A stretch of DNA of 64,000 bases from Loktanella salsilacus (GCF_900114485.1 NZ_FOTF01000007.1:147960-211959); one strand, 5' to 3'. Shown: positions 46,886-56,584, counted from the stretch's first letter. The notes: generated by a model from the letters alone, not told the origin. Program-made: numbers and translations.

Positions 46886-48153
46886 CCCGGCCCATCGCGA
46901 TTAGCGATAGCGCGAACTTCTATGTCAGCGCCGAGCGGATCTTTGATCCGACGCTGAAGAACGTGCCCGTCATCGTGCTGTCGAACAACGACGGCTGTGC
47001 CGTGGCGCGCAGCGATGAAGCTAAGGCTCTGGGCATTAAGATGGGGGAGCCGCTGCACCTGATCCGTGACAAGGTTGAGGCGCATGGTATCCGCGTCTTC
47101 TCGTCAAACTACACACTCTACGGTGACATCAGCCGGCGGGTTGTGGAGGTCTATGAGGATTACACGCCCACGGTCGAAATCTACTCGATCGACGAGTGCT
47201 TTCTGGACTTCACCGGGTTTAAGGATCGCACCGCCCATGCCAAGGCGCTCCGGCGTGATGTGCTGCGTCGGGTGGGTGTGCCGGTGCGTGTCGGTATCGC
47301 GCCGACGAAGACCTTGGCGAAGTGTGCCAATGACATCGCGAAGAAGAACCCCATTTTTGCGGGTGTGCTGGACATGATGGATTTGGCGCTGGCCAACTGG
47401 CTGCTACCGCTGGTGCCGGTCGGTGACATCTGGGGGATCGGCCACAAGACGCAAGCCAAATTGCAGGGGATCGGCATCGGCACGGCGGCCGAACTGCGGG
47501 ACATGCCGCTGCGGCAGGCCCGCGCCCTCGGCACCGTCGTGCTGGAACGGACCGTGCTGGAGCTACAGGGAGAGCCCTGCATCGCCTTCGACGATGTGGA
47601 GCCGCAGCGCAAGGGCATGGCGGTCACCCGGTCCTCCGGCACGCCGATGAAGGACTTCGATACGCTGTTTCAGGCGATCACTGCCCATGCGACACGTGCC
47701 GCAGAGAAGCTGCGGCAGCATGGACTGGTAGCGGGGACGCTGACGGTGTTCTTTCATACGAACCGCCACCGTCAAGATCGACCGCAGTATGCGGGCTCAA
47801 GGTCGACCCGGCTGACGCCGATGTCGTCGGACACGTTCGAACTTGTCGGGGCGGCGAAGCGCTGCGCGTTGGCCGCATGGCCGAAGATTGGTGCGGCATC
47901 CTACGGGTTCACTAAGGCCGGCGTCATGCTCGATGATCTGCTGCCCTTTGAGCAACGGCCGCTGACCTTATTCGACGCCTCTCGGGAGGGATCGCCAGAG
48001 CTGATGCAGGCCTTGGACGAGGTCAACGAGCGGTTCGGCAAGAAGACGATGGTCTTGGCGAGCGAGGGACTGTCGCGATCCTGGCAGCTGCGCGCGGATC
48101 ACCGCAGCCCGCGCTACACGACAAGGCTGAGCGATTTGCCGGTGGTGAGGTGA
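46882..48153 (+). CDS. umuC: DNA polymerase V catalytic subunit UmuC
   Basis: A 423-residue Y-family polymerase. It has the first metal Asp in [16 protein letters not shown], the [23 protein letters not shown] block, the SIDECFLDF metal site, [15 protein letters not shown], the helix-hairpin-helix [18 protein letters not shown] and a C-terminal DUF4113 tail ([19 protein letters not shown]). The start is GTG 46882, overlapping the umuD stop by 4 bases. The usual Cys in the FYVSCE stretch is Ala here. It is LexA-controlled with umuD. Confidence 0.94.
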   Translation: MTRPIAISDSANFYVSAERIFDPTLKNVPVIVLSNNDGCAVARSDEAKALGIKMGEPLHLIRDKVEAHGIRVFSSNYTLYGDISRRVVEVYEDYTPTVEIYSIDECFLDFTGFKDRTAHAKALRRDVLRRVGVPVRVGIAPTKTLAKCANDIAKKNPIFAGVLDMMDLALANWLLPLVPVGDIWGIGHKTQAKLQGIGIGTAAELRDMPLRQARALGTVVLERTVLELQGEPCIAFDDVEPQRKGMAVTRSSGTPMKDFDTLFQAITAHATRAAEKLRQHGLVAGTLTVFFHTNRHRQDRPQYAGSRSTRLTPMSSDTFELVGAAKRCALAAWPKIGAASYGFTKAGVMLDDLLPFEQRPLTLFDASREGSPELMQALDEVNERFGKKTMVLASEGLSRSWQLRADHRSPRYTTRLSDLPVVR

Positions 48154-48163
48154 TCTTGTCCCC

Positions 48164-48907
48164 CTAGGGAATATCGGAAATGATTGGAACAACGCAGACC
48201 GGCCCCTGCACTTCCCACAAAATGATGCGTTTTCCCTCTCCGATAGGGGTATCGACATATTCATATAGACGGCCAGAATAGACCGCCCCTTCGGCATCGC
48301 CACTAGGCACTTGAAGGAAATACGTCCGTTCAAGCCGACCCCCTTCATGGATGAGCGCGCGCATGCCGCCTATCGTGAGCCAATCATTAGGATTGGCTGT
48401 CATGACACTCGATGTCACGCTGACCAGACCACCTGATCCTAAGGAGACCAAAAAGGGTAGGCCAGCTGTCGCGTAAGTCAAAATCGCAGATGCGCCGAAG
48501 GCAAAAACCGCGACCCGAGCATTATTATCTGAAACTTCAGATTCTCGAGATATAAGCCATCGCTGCAGCTGCCCTGCGATTTTTGCGTCTACGGGCACGA
48601 TCGTCGGGTTTGGCAACATGCGCCGACCACCCTCAAGAACTGTCTTATCGATATCAGGTCGGGAAACAACGGCATAGCTTCCCCGCCGTGCCAGAGAGAA
48701 ATTTTCAAAGCGCAAGTCACTTCGATCCGCTTTCGGGTATGGACTGAGTGCTGGAGCACTAAACCACTTTGACAATCCAACCGGATCATATTGACCAGAT
48801 TTGGCTTGCGCAATCCATTTCGCGTTTAGGCAGCCAGCGGCATCCGCAGGACCAAATGCAAAAACGCTTACAAAAGTTACACAAATAATTTTTAAAGAAT
48901 TTCGCAT
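48164..48907 (-). CDS. Secreted protein of unknown function
   Basis: A 247-residue protein with a signal peptide (MRNSLKIICVTFVSVFAFGPADAA). It has one central hydrophobic stretch (AVFAFGASAILTYATAGLPFLVSLGSG, about residues 130-160) and two Cys that could form a disulfide (near residues 26 and 238). I recognise no family. Its ATG lies one base after the TAA of the gene at 48909-49760, so the two are one operon. Confidence 0.7.
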   Translation of the reverse strand: MRNSLKIICVTFVSVFAFGPADAAGCLNAKWIAQAKSGQYDPVGLSKWFSAPALSPYPKADRSDLRFENFSLARRGSYAVVSRPDIDKTVLEGGRRMLPNPTIVPVDAKIAGQLQRWLISRESEVSDNNARVAVFAFGASAILTYATAGLPFLVSLGSGGLVSVTSSVMTANPNDWLTIGGMRALIHEGGRLERTYFLQVPSGDAEGAVYSGRLYEYVDTPIGEGKRIILWEVQGPVCVVPIISDIP

Positions 48908-48908
48908 C

Positions 48909-49760
48909 TTATCTTGGGAAACTGAGACAAATTATTTCTTCTCTAATAGTATTGTTTCTCCCGCAGTCATTTTGCAGCCTAACCGTTGGAATCTTTTTTG
49001 GCGGTGACGGCGGTGGTGTGACAGGTTCTACAGGAACCGCTTTAATCGACACATCATCCGGACTTATAACATATCCAGAATTTTGCGCTATGGCAATCAA
49101 CTCTGCATCTTGGCGACACATCCGAGATGAAAATCCGCTTTCACAAAATCTGCGATTCCATGTATCAAGTCGGTCATAGAAAACAAGTTCTTGAACAAGT
49201 GCCAGCATCGTGACTTGTCTTTCTTGCGCATTCTCAATTTCATTCAATTTCGTAATCGAAATATTTTTCGGGTTAAAGCTGTCAGCGGGTAAAGGCGTTT
49301 GCGCAACGATACGATAGAAGTTGAGGAAAAAATCTTCTGAGAAGATTGCATTATTGCCGTCGACGATGTCATCAGTTGCAGCCTCTCCAGAGAGACCGCC
49401 GACATGTAACTCGATATCATCAACTGCCTTGACCAGATCCTGCACTTCCTGAACCTTCATCGCAGCATCTTCGTTAATAGGGTCTGACCGAGAGGTTGCA
49501 TTAGCTCCAACAGAGTTGGTTTCCAATCCAGACGGGACGCCGCCGCCTCCGGTGGAAGAGTTGGATGGTCCAGCATCTCCTGCACTCTCCAGCTCTTTAA
49601 GTATCTTTCGCAAGTCCTCAGCGACGGCACTTACTGCCTGGACTTGTCCACATTCTCGCGTCCTGTAGCAATGGTCGAATACGCGCTCCATGACAAAAAG
49701 ATATCGCTGAACAATTGCTTTATTGTGAGATACTCGTTCGATCCCACCGAATATCTCCAA
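48909..49760 (-). CDS. Cys-containing protein, probably 5'-truncated by IS1380
   Basis: A 283-residue frame with a TTG start at 49760 and an in-frame stop 9 bases upstream. It has helical segments (AVAEDLRKILKELESAG), a Gly/Ser linker, a helical core (IENAQERQVTMLALVQELVFYDRLDTW) and several Cys pairs (RTRECGQ, RRFCESGFSSRMCRQ, CGRNNTIREEIICL), typical of an exported protein. No signal peptide is visible, and the IS1380 element begins close by, so the native N-terminus may have been lost. Function unknown. Confidence 0.55.
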   Translation of the reverse strand: MEIFGGIERVSHNKAIVQRYLFVMERVFDHCYRTRECGQVQAVSAVAEDLRKILKELESAGDAGPSNSSTGGGGVPSGLETNSVGANATSRSDPINEDAAMKVQEVQDLVKAVDDIELHVGGLSGEAATDDIVDGNNAIFSEDFFLNFYRIVAQTPLPADSFNPKNISITKLNEIENAQERQVTMLALVQELVFYDRLDTWNRRFCESGFSSRMCRQDAELIAIAQNSGYVISPDDVSIKAVPVEPVTPPPSPPKKIPTVRLQNDCGRNNTIREEIICLSFPR

Positions 49761-49789
49761 TGAATTTTAATTATATTCCTGAATCCGTG

Positions 49790-51260
49790 AGCTTGCAGTC
49801 GTCATTCCGTGATTTACCTATTCGAGTAAAGCACTTAGCCTTCATCTGTGATTAACCTCGCAGGTGAGCTCAAGATGACCGACTTTGTTATTAAGAAACT
49901 GCCCTACGACCTCAGTTCCCACGCCGGACTGGCTTTGATCGGCAAGCATCTCAAGCGCATCAAGATCAACGCTCTGATCGATCCGGCGTTTCCGGTTCGT
50001 TCTGGTATTGCCAACAGCGCCATCATCAAAAGTTACGTGGGCCTGCTGTGTTTGGGTAAGAACGATTTTGACGCCGTGGAGAATTTTCGCAGCAACGCCT
50101 TCTTTATGCGCGCCTTGGGTTTGGACAGCGTGCCTTCGAGCCCGACTTTACGCCAACGCCTGGACACCCATGCGGCGTCCTGGTTCGATCTGGCAGCTGA
50201 ATTGAACCAAAAGCTGCTCTCGAGCACCGTCAACGGCAAGCCTATAGATTTTGGCGCTTTGGCTTGTGGCTATACCCCAGTTGATCTTGATACCTTCGCG
50301 ATGGACAACAGCGCGACCAAGAAAGAGCTGGTGGGGCGCACCTACGCGGGCGTGGACGGCTACTGCCCGTTTGCTGTGTATCTGGGCAGCCTGGGCTATT
50401 GTCTGGAGTTGGCCCTGCGTCCGGGTGTGCAGCATTCGGCATCCGAGAGCGAATACAACTTTGAGCGCGCCTTGCCGATGGCGGCAAGTCTTGTATCGAC
50501 GCCTTTACTGGTGCGCGCAGACTCCGGCTTTTGCTCCTTGAAGCTGATGCAGGAAATAAGCACGCAAGCCAAAACGATGTCGCGCGAGATTGCCTTCATC
50601 ATCAAGTGGAACCCGCGCAGAGCACCAGTGGAGACGATTGCTGCCGCAAGGAAAGCTGACACCGGGACACAATGGGTGATGCATCGCACCGGCAAACGTG
50701 AGTGCGTCTGGCAAGAGCATCTGGATTTGGTCAAGGTCGGCAATCAGACCAACCCGGCACGCCGGGTCTACCGTTTGACCGAAAGGACCCTTGATAAGCA
50801 TGGCAACCCTTTGCTGTTGCCCGCATATATGCTGGAGGGCTGGACCACCACATTGCCAGCGCGCCTCGACCCGGCTGACATCATTGCGCTGTACTGCGAG
50901 CATGCCACGCATGAGCAGTTTCACTCGGAGTTCAAGACCGACATGGATCTGGAACGTCTGCCCTCTGGCAAGTTTGATACCAACTACCTGGTGTGCCAAT
51001 TGGCTGCGGTGGCGATGAACTTGCTGCGCATAATTGGACAAAACACGCTCAATGAGCCTAACGCGCCTGTCCGTCATGTTGCCAAGCGCAGACGCATTAA
51101 GACGGTGATGCAGGAGATGATGTTCAAGGCCGCCCGCATGATCAAGCATGCTGGGCGCTGGATACTGGGCCTGGGGCAGAGCGACAGTGGGTTTGCGGTG
51201 TTTGAACGCCATTACCGCCAGCTCAGACCTACATAGCCAAACAGACCGCCTCAAAAAACA
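49790..51260 (+). mobile_element. IS1380-family insertion sequence
   Basis: An insertion sequence with a single transposase gene and short AT-rich flanks; the exact ends are not resolved because I could not define convincing terminal inverted repeats. ACGGATT (minus strand) occurs just outside on both sides (near 49788 and 51276) and could be a target duplication or chance. The element interrupts a block of secreted-protein genes on the minus strand. Confidence 0.75.
49875..51236 (+). CDS. IS1380-family transposase
   Basis: A 453-residue DDE transposase, full length for the family: N-terminal SSHAGLALIGKHLKRIKINALID, VDLDTFAMDNSATKKELVGR with the first catalytic Asp, LVRADSGFCSLKLMQ with the second, and EQFHSEFKTDMDLERLPSG with the Glu, then CQLAAVAMNLLRIIG. 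I chose ATG 49875 (MTDFVIKKLPYDL). The frame is intact, so the element may be active. Confidence 0.92.
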   Translation: MTDFVIKKLPYDLSSHAGLALIGKHLKRIKINALIDPAFPVRSGIANSAIIKSYVGLLCLGKNDFDAVENFRSNAFFMRALGLDSVPSSPTLRQRLDTHAASWFDLAAELNQKLLSSTVNGKPIDFGALACGYTPVDLDTFAMDNSATKKELVGRTYAGVDGYCPFAVYLGSLGYCLELALRPGVQHSASESEYNFERALPMAASLVSTPLLVRADSGFCSLKLMQEISTQAKTMSREIAFIIKWNPRRAPVETIAAARKADTGTQWVMHRTGKRECVWQEHLDLVKVGNQTNPARRVYRLTERTLDKHGNPLLLPAYMLEGWTTTLPARLDPADIIALYCEHATHEQFHSEFKTDMDLERLPSGKFDTNYLVCQLAAVAMNLLRIIGQNTLNEPNAPVRHVAKRRRIKTVMQEMMFKAARMIKHAGRWILGLGQSDSGFAVFERHYRQLRPT

Positions 51261-51275
51261 AAACCCTTAAATCCG

Positions 51276-52553
51276 TTATGCCTGTGGTGAACAGGTGGAC
51301 GGAGTCGTCACCTCTATGAGCCCCAAGGGGCAACATTCCGGCCGGAAATCACTACATGCGCACCCGTTTGGTGTCGCGACTGAATGGGATGGGAACGTGT
51401 GCGAGATATTCCCTCGGTATTCACACAATTCAGAACAAGACATGTCTCGCGATACGCACGTCACGGATTCAGGATATTCTTTTAAACCTGCGGGAAGTGC
51501 TTCGACTAATCCATATAAAGCTAAATCGCTGCGGCGATAGCTTTGCTCAATTCTGTCAAGAAGGCGAAATAGATCCAAATATGTGCTATACATTAGGTCG
51601 ACATCGGCGAGTGATTGCGGCGAATATTGCGCGAGACGTTCTCCGGCTCCATTGTTCTTGAGTTTTACCCAACCCGGCAAGGCAGAATAAGGTGTTAGGG
51701 TAACGCCGTAAGCGACAGGATTTAGCATCACGTCAAGAGGTTCAATGGCGGATGCTACGTCTTCAAATTTGGTAACAACTACGGGGCTCGCCCCACCTTC
51801 TTGATCTACTTTAAAGCGAAATTTGGTTGCGTTGAATCCTTCGGTGGTGTTATCAGCTGTTTCTGTAGAAATGGATGCGCCCCAGCCGCGTGTACTGACA
51901 CTGGCCCGCACCGCTTCCTGCTCAGTGCGATTTGCCGAGGCATAGGTAGCAAGAACATCAATGCGGGCTCCGCGATGAATTGCGCTGACAAAATAGTCAC
52001 CGCATAACCCTCGGAATTTTTCAATACTTAGCGTCACATTAATATTATCTCTTCCAGACGTTAATGTTTCTTGTGCACGTGGAGAGAAATCGACAATTGA
52101 GCCGCCCTGCCTTTGCTCGTTTTCACGAAATTGCCAAACCTGGGCAGGGGGGGCGACACGGGTTCCGCCAAAATCCATTCTGTAGGTTAGTAGGTAATTT
52201 AGAAAGTCAGTATTGATCTCGACGTCTGTGGACCTTGCGTAAGATGCGCTTACGCTGACCCCGAACCCGCTACCTCCGCCTGATACTGAGATGCTTTTTG
52301 CTCGTCGGTATGCATAGCTATCGTGAACTTCTCTAACGTCTAAATCAAACGTAGACCGTTCTATTGGATCTTCCGCAAAAATTAGGCACTGGGCATTCAC
52401 CCCTTGGCTCAAGATGCTGTCCCAACCCTGTCCTAAGGCAAGTCCGTCGGTAGGATAGGGGATTGTAAATGGTCGAAGACTACTCGCGATTTCCTGTGAA
52501 TCTGCAGAGGTAGTAGCAAACAATAGTCCAGCAAAAAGGATTGATCTTAACAT
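51276..52553 (-). CDS. Large secreted protein, possible pore-forming or beta-rich fold
   Basis: A 425-residue exported protein: signal peptide MLRSILFAGLLFATTSADSQ. The middle has alternating small and hydroxyl residues (ISVSGGGSGFGVSVSASYA; VSTRGWGASISTETADN) like amphipathic beta-hairpins, and a CGDYFVSAIHRGARIDVLATY block reminiscent of MACPF/CDC-type proteins, which I cannot confirm. The C-terminus is Cys-rich (TCVSRDMSCSELCEY; GCACSDFRPECCP). It appears to be the first gene of the secreted block interrupted by IS1380. Confidence 0.65.
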   Translation of the reverse strand: MLRSILFAGLLFATTSADSQEIASSLRPFTIPYPTDGLALGQGWDSILSQGVNAQCLIFAEDPIERSTFDLDVREVHDSYAYRRAKSISVSGGGSGFGVSVSASYARSTDVEINTDFLNYLLTYRMDFGGTRVAPPAQVWQFRENEQRQGGSIVDFSPRAQETLTSGRDNINVTLSIEKFRGLCGDYFVSAIHRGARIDVLATYASANRTEQEAVRASVSTRGWGASISTETADNTTEGFNATKFRFKVDQEGGASPVVVTKFEDVASAIEPLDVMLNPVAYGVTLTPYSALPGWVKLKNNGAGERLAQYSPQSLADVDLMYSTYLDLFRLLDRIEQSYRRSDLALYGLVEALPAGLKEYPESVTCVSRDMSCSELCEYRGNISHTFPSHSVATPNGCACSDFRPECCPLGLIEVTTPSTCSPQA

Positions 52554-52781
52554 GGCGGTTCAATTCCAACTCGCAAGTTGCGAAACGAAGGTTTCCACTG
52601 TTCAAATTAATTGTCGCTCAACCATGATGTAAGGTCAATGACAATCCAGTCATGACATCAATTTGCTTGTCTACTTAATGTCAGACGGCGGTTCTTATAG
52701 GTGAACCGGTAAAACTGAACAGCCGGCGAAGTTAAATATTCCTCGCAAGAGCAGCATGATGCTGCAGGCGAGGAGGTGACC
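52554..52781. other. Short AT-rich gap
   Basis: It holds the upstream region of the secreted-protein gene and, to the right, a ribosome site for the IS3 remnant (AGGAGGTGACC). Nothing else recognised. Confidence 0.4.
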
Positions 52782-53050
52782 ATGACGAGACGACCGCGCC
52801 GGAATCACAGCCCGGCTGTCACGGCAAAAGTAGCTTTGGCCGGATCAGTGTGAACGAACTCTGATCGAGCTGGCGCAGGACTTTGACATCCATCCGAACC
52901 TGATCAAGTAGTGGTGTGAACAATTACTGGAAGGCGCGACCGGCGTTTTTGGCGATAACTAAAATTCTGAGCCCCTTTTGATGATAGACGTGAAGACGCT
53001 GCATACCAAGTTCAAATAGCTGGCGCTGGCTGGGAAGAGATGTGCCCGTC
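52782..53050 (+). pseudogene. IS3-family OrfA remnant
   Basis: The reading begins MTRRPRRNHSPAVTAKVALA, then continues in broken frames as LIELAQDFDIHPNLIK, CEQLLEGATGVFGD and DVKTLHTKF, which are consecutive pieces of IS3-type OrfA. In-frame stops and a small deletion interrupt it; orfB is absent. Confidence 0.8.
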
Positions 53051-53059
53051 ATTCAAGTG

Positions 53060-54283
53060 TCAATCGGCAAGTTCCTCGATCGCGCATTCAGTTGTGAGGC
53101 GCGTAAAATCCGGGATAAGTAGCTCCCTCGTAGGGCTTGCCGTGTCGCTTGCAATGTCGTCCGCACGCATGTCTGCGAACACCTCCTGCTTCAACTTCAT
53201 GTAGCGTGTCACGCGCTCATGATAAGGATGATCGCGATTGATCGCGGCCTCTTTCAGCGCGTCGCAGTGATCATTGTGCCCGCTGCCTGACAGCTCAAAG
53301 CTCACAACAAAGCGATCTTCTTTAAAGCGGTTCAATGCCGTCCCAATTTTCCCGGCATACACGTGTCCGGCCGCATCGTTATCCGTCGCAAGCGTTACGC
53401 TCGAGAGCCTTCGGTCGCGGGAGAGCAGCTCAAGATAGCGGACAACATCGCGCTCACCGCCGCTTCGCACAGCGACGAAGTGTGCATATTTGCAGTGGAA
53501 TATCGAGTATGCCATTGCGTCGAGGGGACTCTCGACGACAACGACGTGTGCTGACGTCGTTTGTCCGCCGATCCAAATTCCAGCCCGGCCACCGGTGCTG
53601 AAGGATTTCCAGCTCTTGCCCTTCTCCTCAAAGCCGGCAAACTCCATACGTTTGCTGGTAATTTCATCAGAGAAGCGAAGATAAGGAAAACGGACCTTGC
53701 CGCCGATGGTCTGGCGGACCTGACCTTCGAAAATTTCGTCGAACATGTTGATCCAGCGCATCTTCAGATAGTCCGGCACGTCTTCACCGCAGATTACGGG
53801 ATGCGAGCCGGTCAGATATTCGCTGTAGAGCTGGTCTGGCGCTTTCTTTTCGTCGATCGCTACTGGGGTTGGGTAGGGGTAAGTGGAAGAGGAAATAAGT
53901 GCGAGGTTTGCGGCGGGGGTGCGGGGGCCTGCGGACGGGGAGAGGGTAGGTCCGGTGCAAGTTCCGAGGATCTCGCGAATCTTGACCCGAGCGTGTCCGA
54001 TCGAACCGCTCACGTATTCCTGCGCGACGTGCAGAACAGTGCCGCGGTCCCGATTCAGGATCGTCGATCCCTCATGAAACTTGAACATCCACACGCCTGC
54101 GCCGGTGCGGAACGTGTGCAGGTAGCGGCTACCGTCGCCGAAAATGTCGCCAACTCGGCCACGGTGCTTCGTCGTCGCCACTTCCGCTGCGCTCAACGAC
54201 TGCCAGCCGAGCGCTGGCAGAAGGCTACGGATGTCATGCCGCTTAAATTGCTCAAGTTCTTCGTTGTCATTAATAAAGGTCAT
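53060..54283 (-). CDS. TOPRIM-domain primase-like protein
   Basis: A 407-residue protein with a zinc-less N-terminal region (RHDIRSLLPALGWQSL; GDIFGDGSRYLHTFRTGAGVWMFKF), a middle part (FPYLRFSDEITSKRMEFAGFE) and a TOPRIM domain (VVVVESPLDAMAYSIFH with the catalytic Glu, then LATDNDAAGHVYAGKIG with the Asp pair). This layout is the plasmid/ICE DUF3991-TOPRIM type rather than chromosomal DnaG. ATG 54283 (MTFINDNEELEQ) was chosen; frames further upstream are antisense-like. It suggests that part of the island came from a conjugative or mobilisable element. Confidence 0.8.
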   Translation of the reverse strand: MTFINDNEELEQFKRHDIRSLLPALGWQSLSAAEVATTKHRGRVGDIFGDGSRYLHTFRTGAGVWMFKFHEGSTILNRDRGTVLHVAQEYVSGSIGHARVKIREILGTCTGPTLSPSAGPRTPAANLALISSSTYPYPTPVAIDEKKAPDQLYSEYLTGSHPVICGEDVPDYLKMRWINMFDEIFEGQVRQTIGGKVRFPYLRFSDEITSKRMEFAGFEEKGKSWKSFSTGGRAGIWIGGQTTSAHVVVVESPLDAMAYSIFHCKYAHFVAVRSGGERDVVRYLELLSRDRRLSSVTLATDNDAAGHVYAGKIGTALNRFKEDRFVVSFELSGSGHNDHCDALKEAAINRDHPYHERVTRYMKLKQEVFADMRADDIASDTASPTRELLIPDFTRLTTECAIEELAD

Positions 54284-54371
54284 GTCGTGTACTACCGTTA
54301 AGTTAAAAAAGTAATTCGCTAAACATACGATAAAAGACAAATGTGTAATAAATGGGTCACCTTGATCGACA

Positions 54372-54594
54372 TCACATAACCGTGATCTTCCGATCGACGG
54401 CGTTGATCGCTCCTGAATGCTGCGGCGCCGGAGTCGGGCTGCGGGGGCAGGCTGACATCTCTTTTGGAACGATGTGATATGTGTCAGCCCATTCATCTGT
54501 GGTGAGGTCCGGCGTCGGCGCAAAAGCTCGGTCACGTTTGTGCGCAATAGCGCGGCGTAGCGGGCCTGCGCGGGCGAGAAGGTCAATCAGCATC
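54372..54594 (-). pseudogene. Phage terminase large subunit remnant
   Basis: The frame MLIDLLARAGPLRRAIAHK to PDLTTDEWADTYHIVPKEMS resembles the N-terminus of GpA-type terminase large subunits (the LTVSEWAD-type motif), then loses similarity. No other phage structural genes are near. Confidence 0.4.
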
Positions 54595-54688
54595 GCGGAA
54601 GTTCTCTTCGTAATCGGCACTGCGGTTGGCTTGGGCGCCAATGCGGAGCGGATCGTGCGCGGACTCAGAGGGGTAGAAATCAACATCC

Positions 54689-54787
54689 GTCGGTCTCGCC
54701 GTGCCCGGAATGCCCTACGGATCGCCGGGCATGGGTCCAGAGGATGAACGGGAAGCCTACGACGTGATCATGATCTACAAGAATTGA
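54689..54787 (+). pseudogene. DUF411 metal-binding protein 3' remnant
   Basis: The plus strand reads VGLAVPGMPYGSPGMGPEDE then REAYDVIMIYKN and a stop, the C-terminal block of DUF411 proteins. The N-terminal part with the metal-binding residues is missing. The remaining sequence to 55145 shows only unconvincing short frames. Confidence 0.7.
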
Positions 54788-55145
54788 GGCACGGAGATAT
54801 TTCTTCAGGTATGATGCTGCCTGATAGCACGGGGCTCAATAGCAGGTCGCTGCGCATATTCTATACCGCGCGGTTGCAGCGAAGGTCCGGAAAGTTTTAC
54901 CGGACGTTAGTGCCGTGTGCGGCGAAGGTCCGTAGTGAGCTCTCTTTACCGAATGCCGTCCCGCAGCATTTTGCGATTGCAGAAAAACTTACCCTGGGTG
55001 AACGGCCCACAGGAGACATTGGCTGAGCAATAATTGCTGCAGTGAAGCTAACCCTATCATCGACGCCCTGCGCAGATAGGCGCGATGCCGATCCCGCCGC
55101 TATAGTCTCGTCGAGACTTGCAACTGATTTTGCCCGTTAATCTAC

Positions 55146-55418
55146 ATGAAGAAGGTTTTGTTCGAGGACAGATGGCAAATGAAGATCATTGCGAAAGTTT
55201 CACGCGGGCCGCAGAAAGGCGAAATTGTCACGCCGCATCGACTCAAAGACGGGACATATGTTGTGTCTCCTACGCGTTTTGAAAAAGACTACATCCGTGT
55301 TGCCACCTTAGAAGACTTTGCGTCACAAATTCGCCGAGGCTTGAAGGGGCGCATGTCTCCGCCTGCCGTAAAAGGGCCGCGTTTGTTCAGCCCGTCCGCA
55401 ATAAACATTGAAAGCTAA
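55146..55418 (+). CDS. Small hypothetical protein
   Basis: A 90-residue basic protein (MKKVLFEDRWQMKIIAKVSR; KGEIVTPHRLKDGTYVVSPT; FEKDYIRVATLEDFASQIRRG). The strand-rich core and lack of hydrophobic helix suggest a small cytoplasmic protein. The start may be the Met at residue 12 (ATG 55179). No family recognised and no operon partner; it stands alone in AT-rich island DNA. Confidence 0.5.
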   Translation: MKKVLFEDRWQMKIIAKVSRGPQKGEIVTPHRLKDGTYVVSPTRFEKDYIRVATLEDFASQIRRGLKGRMSPPAVKGPRLFSPSAINIES

Positions 55419-55647
55419 AGGCCCAAACCGTACCTTCATGCAACTCGAGGCGTAGGTCCGGCCTTAGCCCACCTTGCCAATCTTCTGCTATGCAGCAAAT
55501 GTCTGCTATCGATAGATGGCCGAAAACCCCAATATTTCTTTAACTTCAGGGCGAATTTTTGACCTTGAATAAAAGGTATTTGGCGCACAATTCAATTTCG
55601 AGACCTTTAGAAGGCTCTTGGATGCCAAAATATGATGGAAAATAAAA

Positions 55648-55971
55648 ATGACGATGCTTGCGCTGAAATCTTTGGCCAGCTTTCTTAAAGAAATTGACGG
55701 CCCGGAATTCAAGGCCGGAGAATGGAGTTCTCCTTCGAAATCTACAGAAGGGCATATTCAAATGCCTTATGTAATTTCTAACAGATTTAATCGGCTAGCG
55801 CCGCACTCCGGTATCGACACTGCTCGGCGTGTCATTGATTCAAATGTCGCCTTAAACGACATGGTGCTCAGGCAAGAAATCCTTCTTCGCGGAACCATCT
55901 GCTCGACGTACCTTTTTGCACCAATCATCCGGCCAATTGAGAATTCGACATTGTCCATGCGATGCGGATGA
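55648..55971 (+). CDS. Possible truncated DUF6508-like protein
   Basis: A 107-residue frame. Residues 6-45 (LASFLKEIDGPEFKAGEW and GHIQMPYV) recall the start of DUF6508 proteins, but the rest does not, so this may be a frameshifted remnant. A GCAGACAC tandem repeat starts 4 bases after the stop. Weak call. Confidence 0.3.
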   Translation: MTMLALKSLASFLKEIDGPEFKAGEWSSPSKSTEGHIQMPYVISNRFNRLAPHSGIDTARRVIDSNVALNDMVLRQEILLRGTICSTYLFAPIIRPIENSTLSMRCG

Positions 55972-55974
55972 AGC

Positions 55975-56014
55975 GCAGACACGCAGACACGCAGACACGC
56001 AGACACGCAGACAC
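55975..56014. repeat. 8-bp tandem repeat, five copies
   Basis: Five perfect tandem units of GCAGACAC followed by a partial GCAC. It is a microsatellite-like tract in AT-rich island DNA, next to the end of a short open frame. Confidence 0.95.
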
Positions 56015-56584
56015 GCACCAGGCCTTATTTTGTTCAATTTACATATTAAGAATCACAGGAAACTTGAATTTTCTTACCCATAGTAAGAAGAATGGCAAAA
56101 CTCTGGTTTGTTTTCATATATAGACTCGGTGCCTTTGCAGGAAAGATCCAGTCAGTAGACACTGTCGTTTATCTTGCTAATTCATGCAATTTCTTATTGT
56201 GCATGCCAATATTTTCTTAAAGGTGATAACTAATCGGCCCTAAGTATCAGCGCAGGCTGGGCCTCAGAGCCCCGTAACGCAAGTCTTACTATGGAAAGCG
56301 CGCATATCATTTTTGTATCGTGGTGCTCGACCCACGAAAAAACAAAGCCTCCTATTTTGGCTTAAGCTTTGAATAACCAGAATCCAGTGAATTTTTCGAA
56401 ACTGAGGCCTCAATTTGGCCTGGGAATGGCTGGGCAGTCGCGCAACATATAGGCGTGTGAATCATTATTTTTTCAATCTAAGGTATTGACCCCAAGAATG
56501 TTTTGTAACCAATAGGCTTTCATTGGCAACCGCTAAAGTTGATTTACAACGACGTCGAAAACAGCGCAGGAAAGAAGAAATCCC
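56015..56584. other. AT-rich leader region of the envelope cassette
   Basis: 570 bases without a gene before the first lipoprotein gene. It should contain the cassette promoter. The only structure noticed is CCAAT-N8-ATTGG at 56509-56526, followed by the ribosome site AGGAAAGAAG before ATG 56585. No LexA or FNR site seen. Confidence 0.5.

Noticed and set aside
55975..56014. Possible CRISPR array
   Set aside because: Units are 8 bases with no spacers; it is a simple tandem repeat and no cas genes are present.
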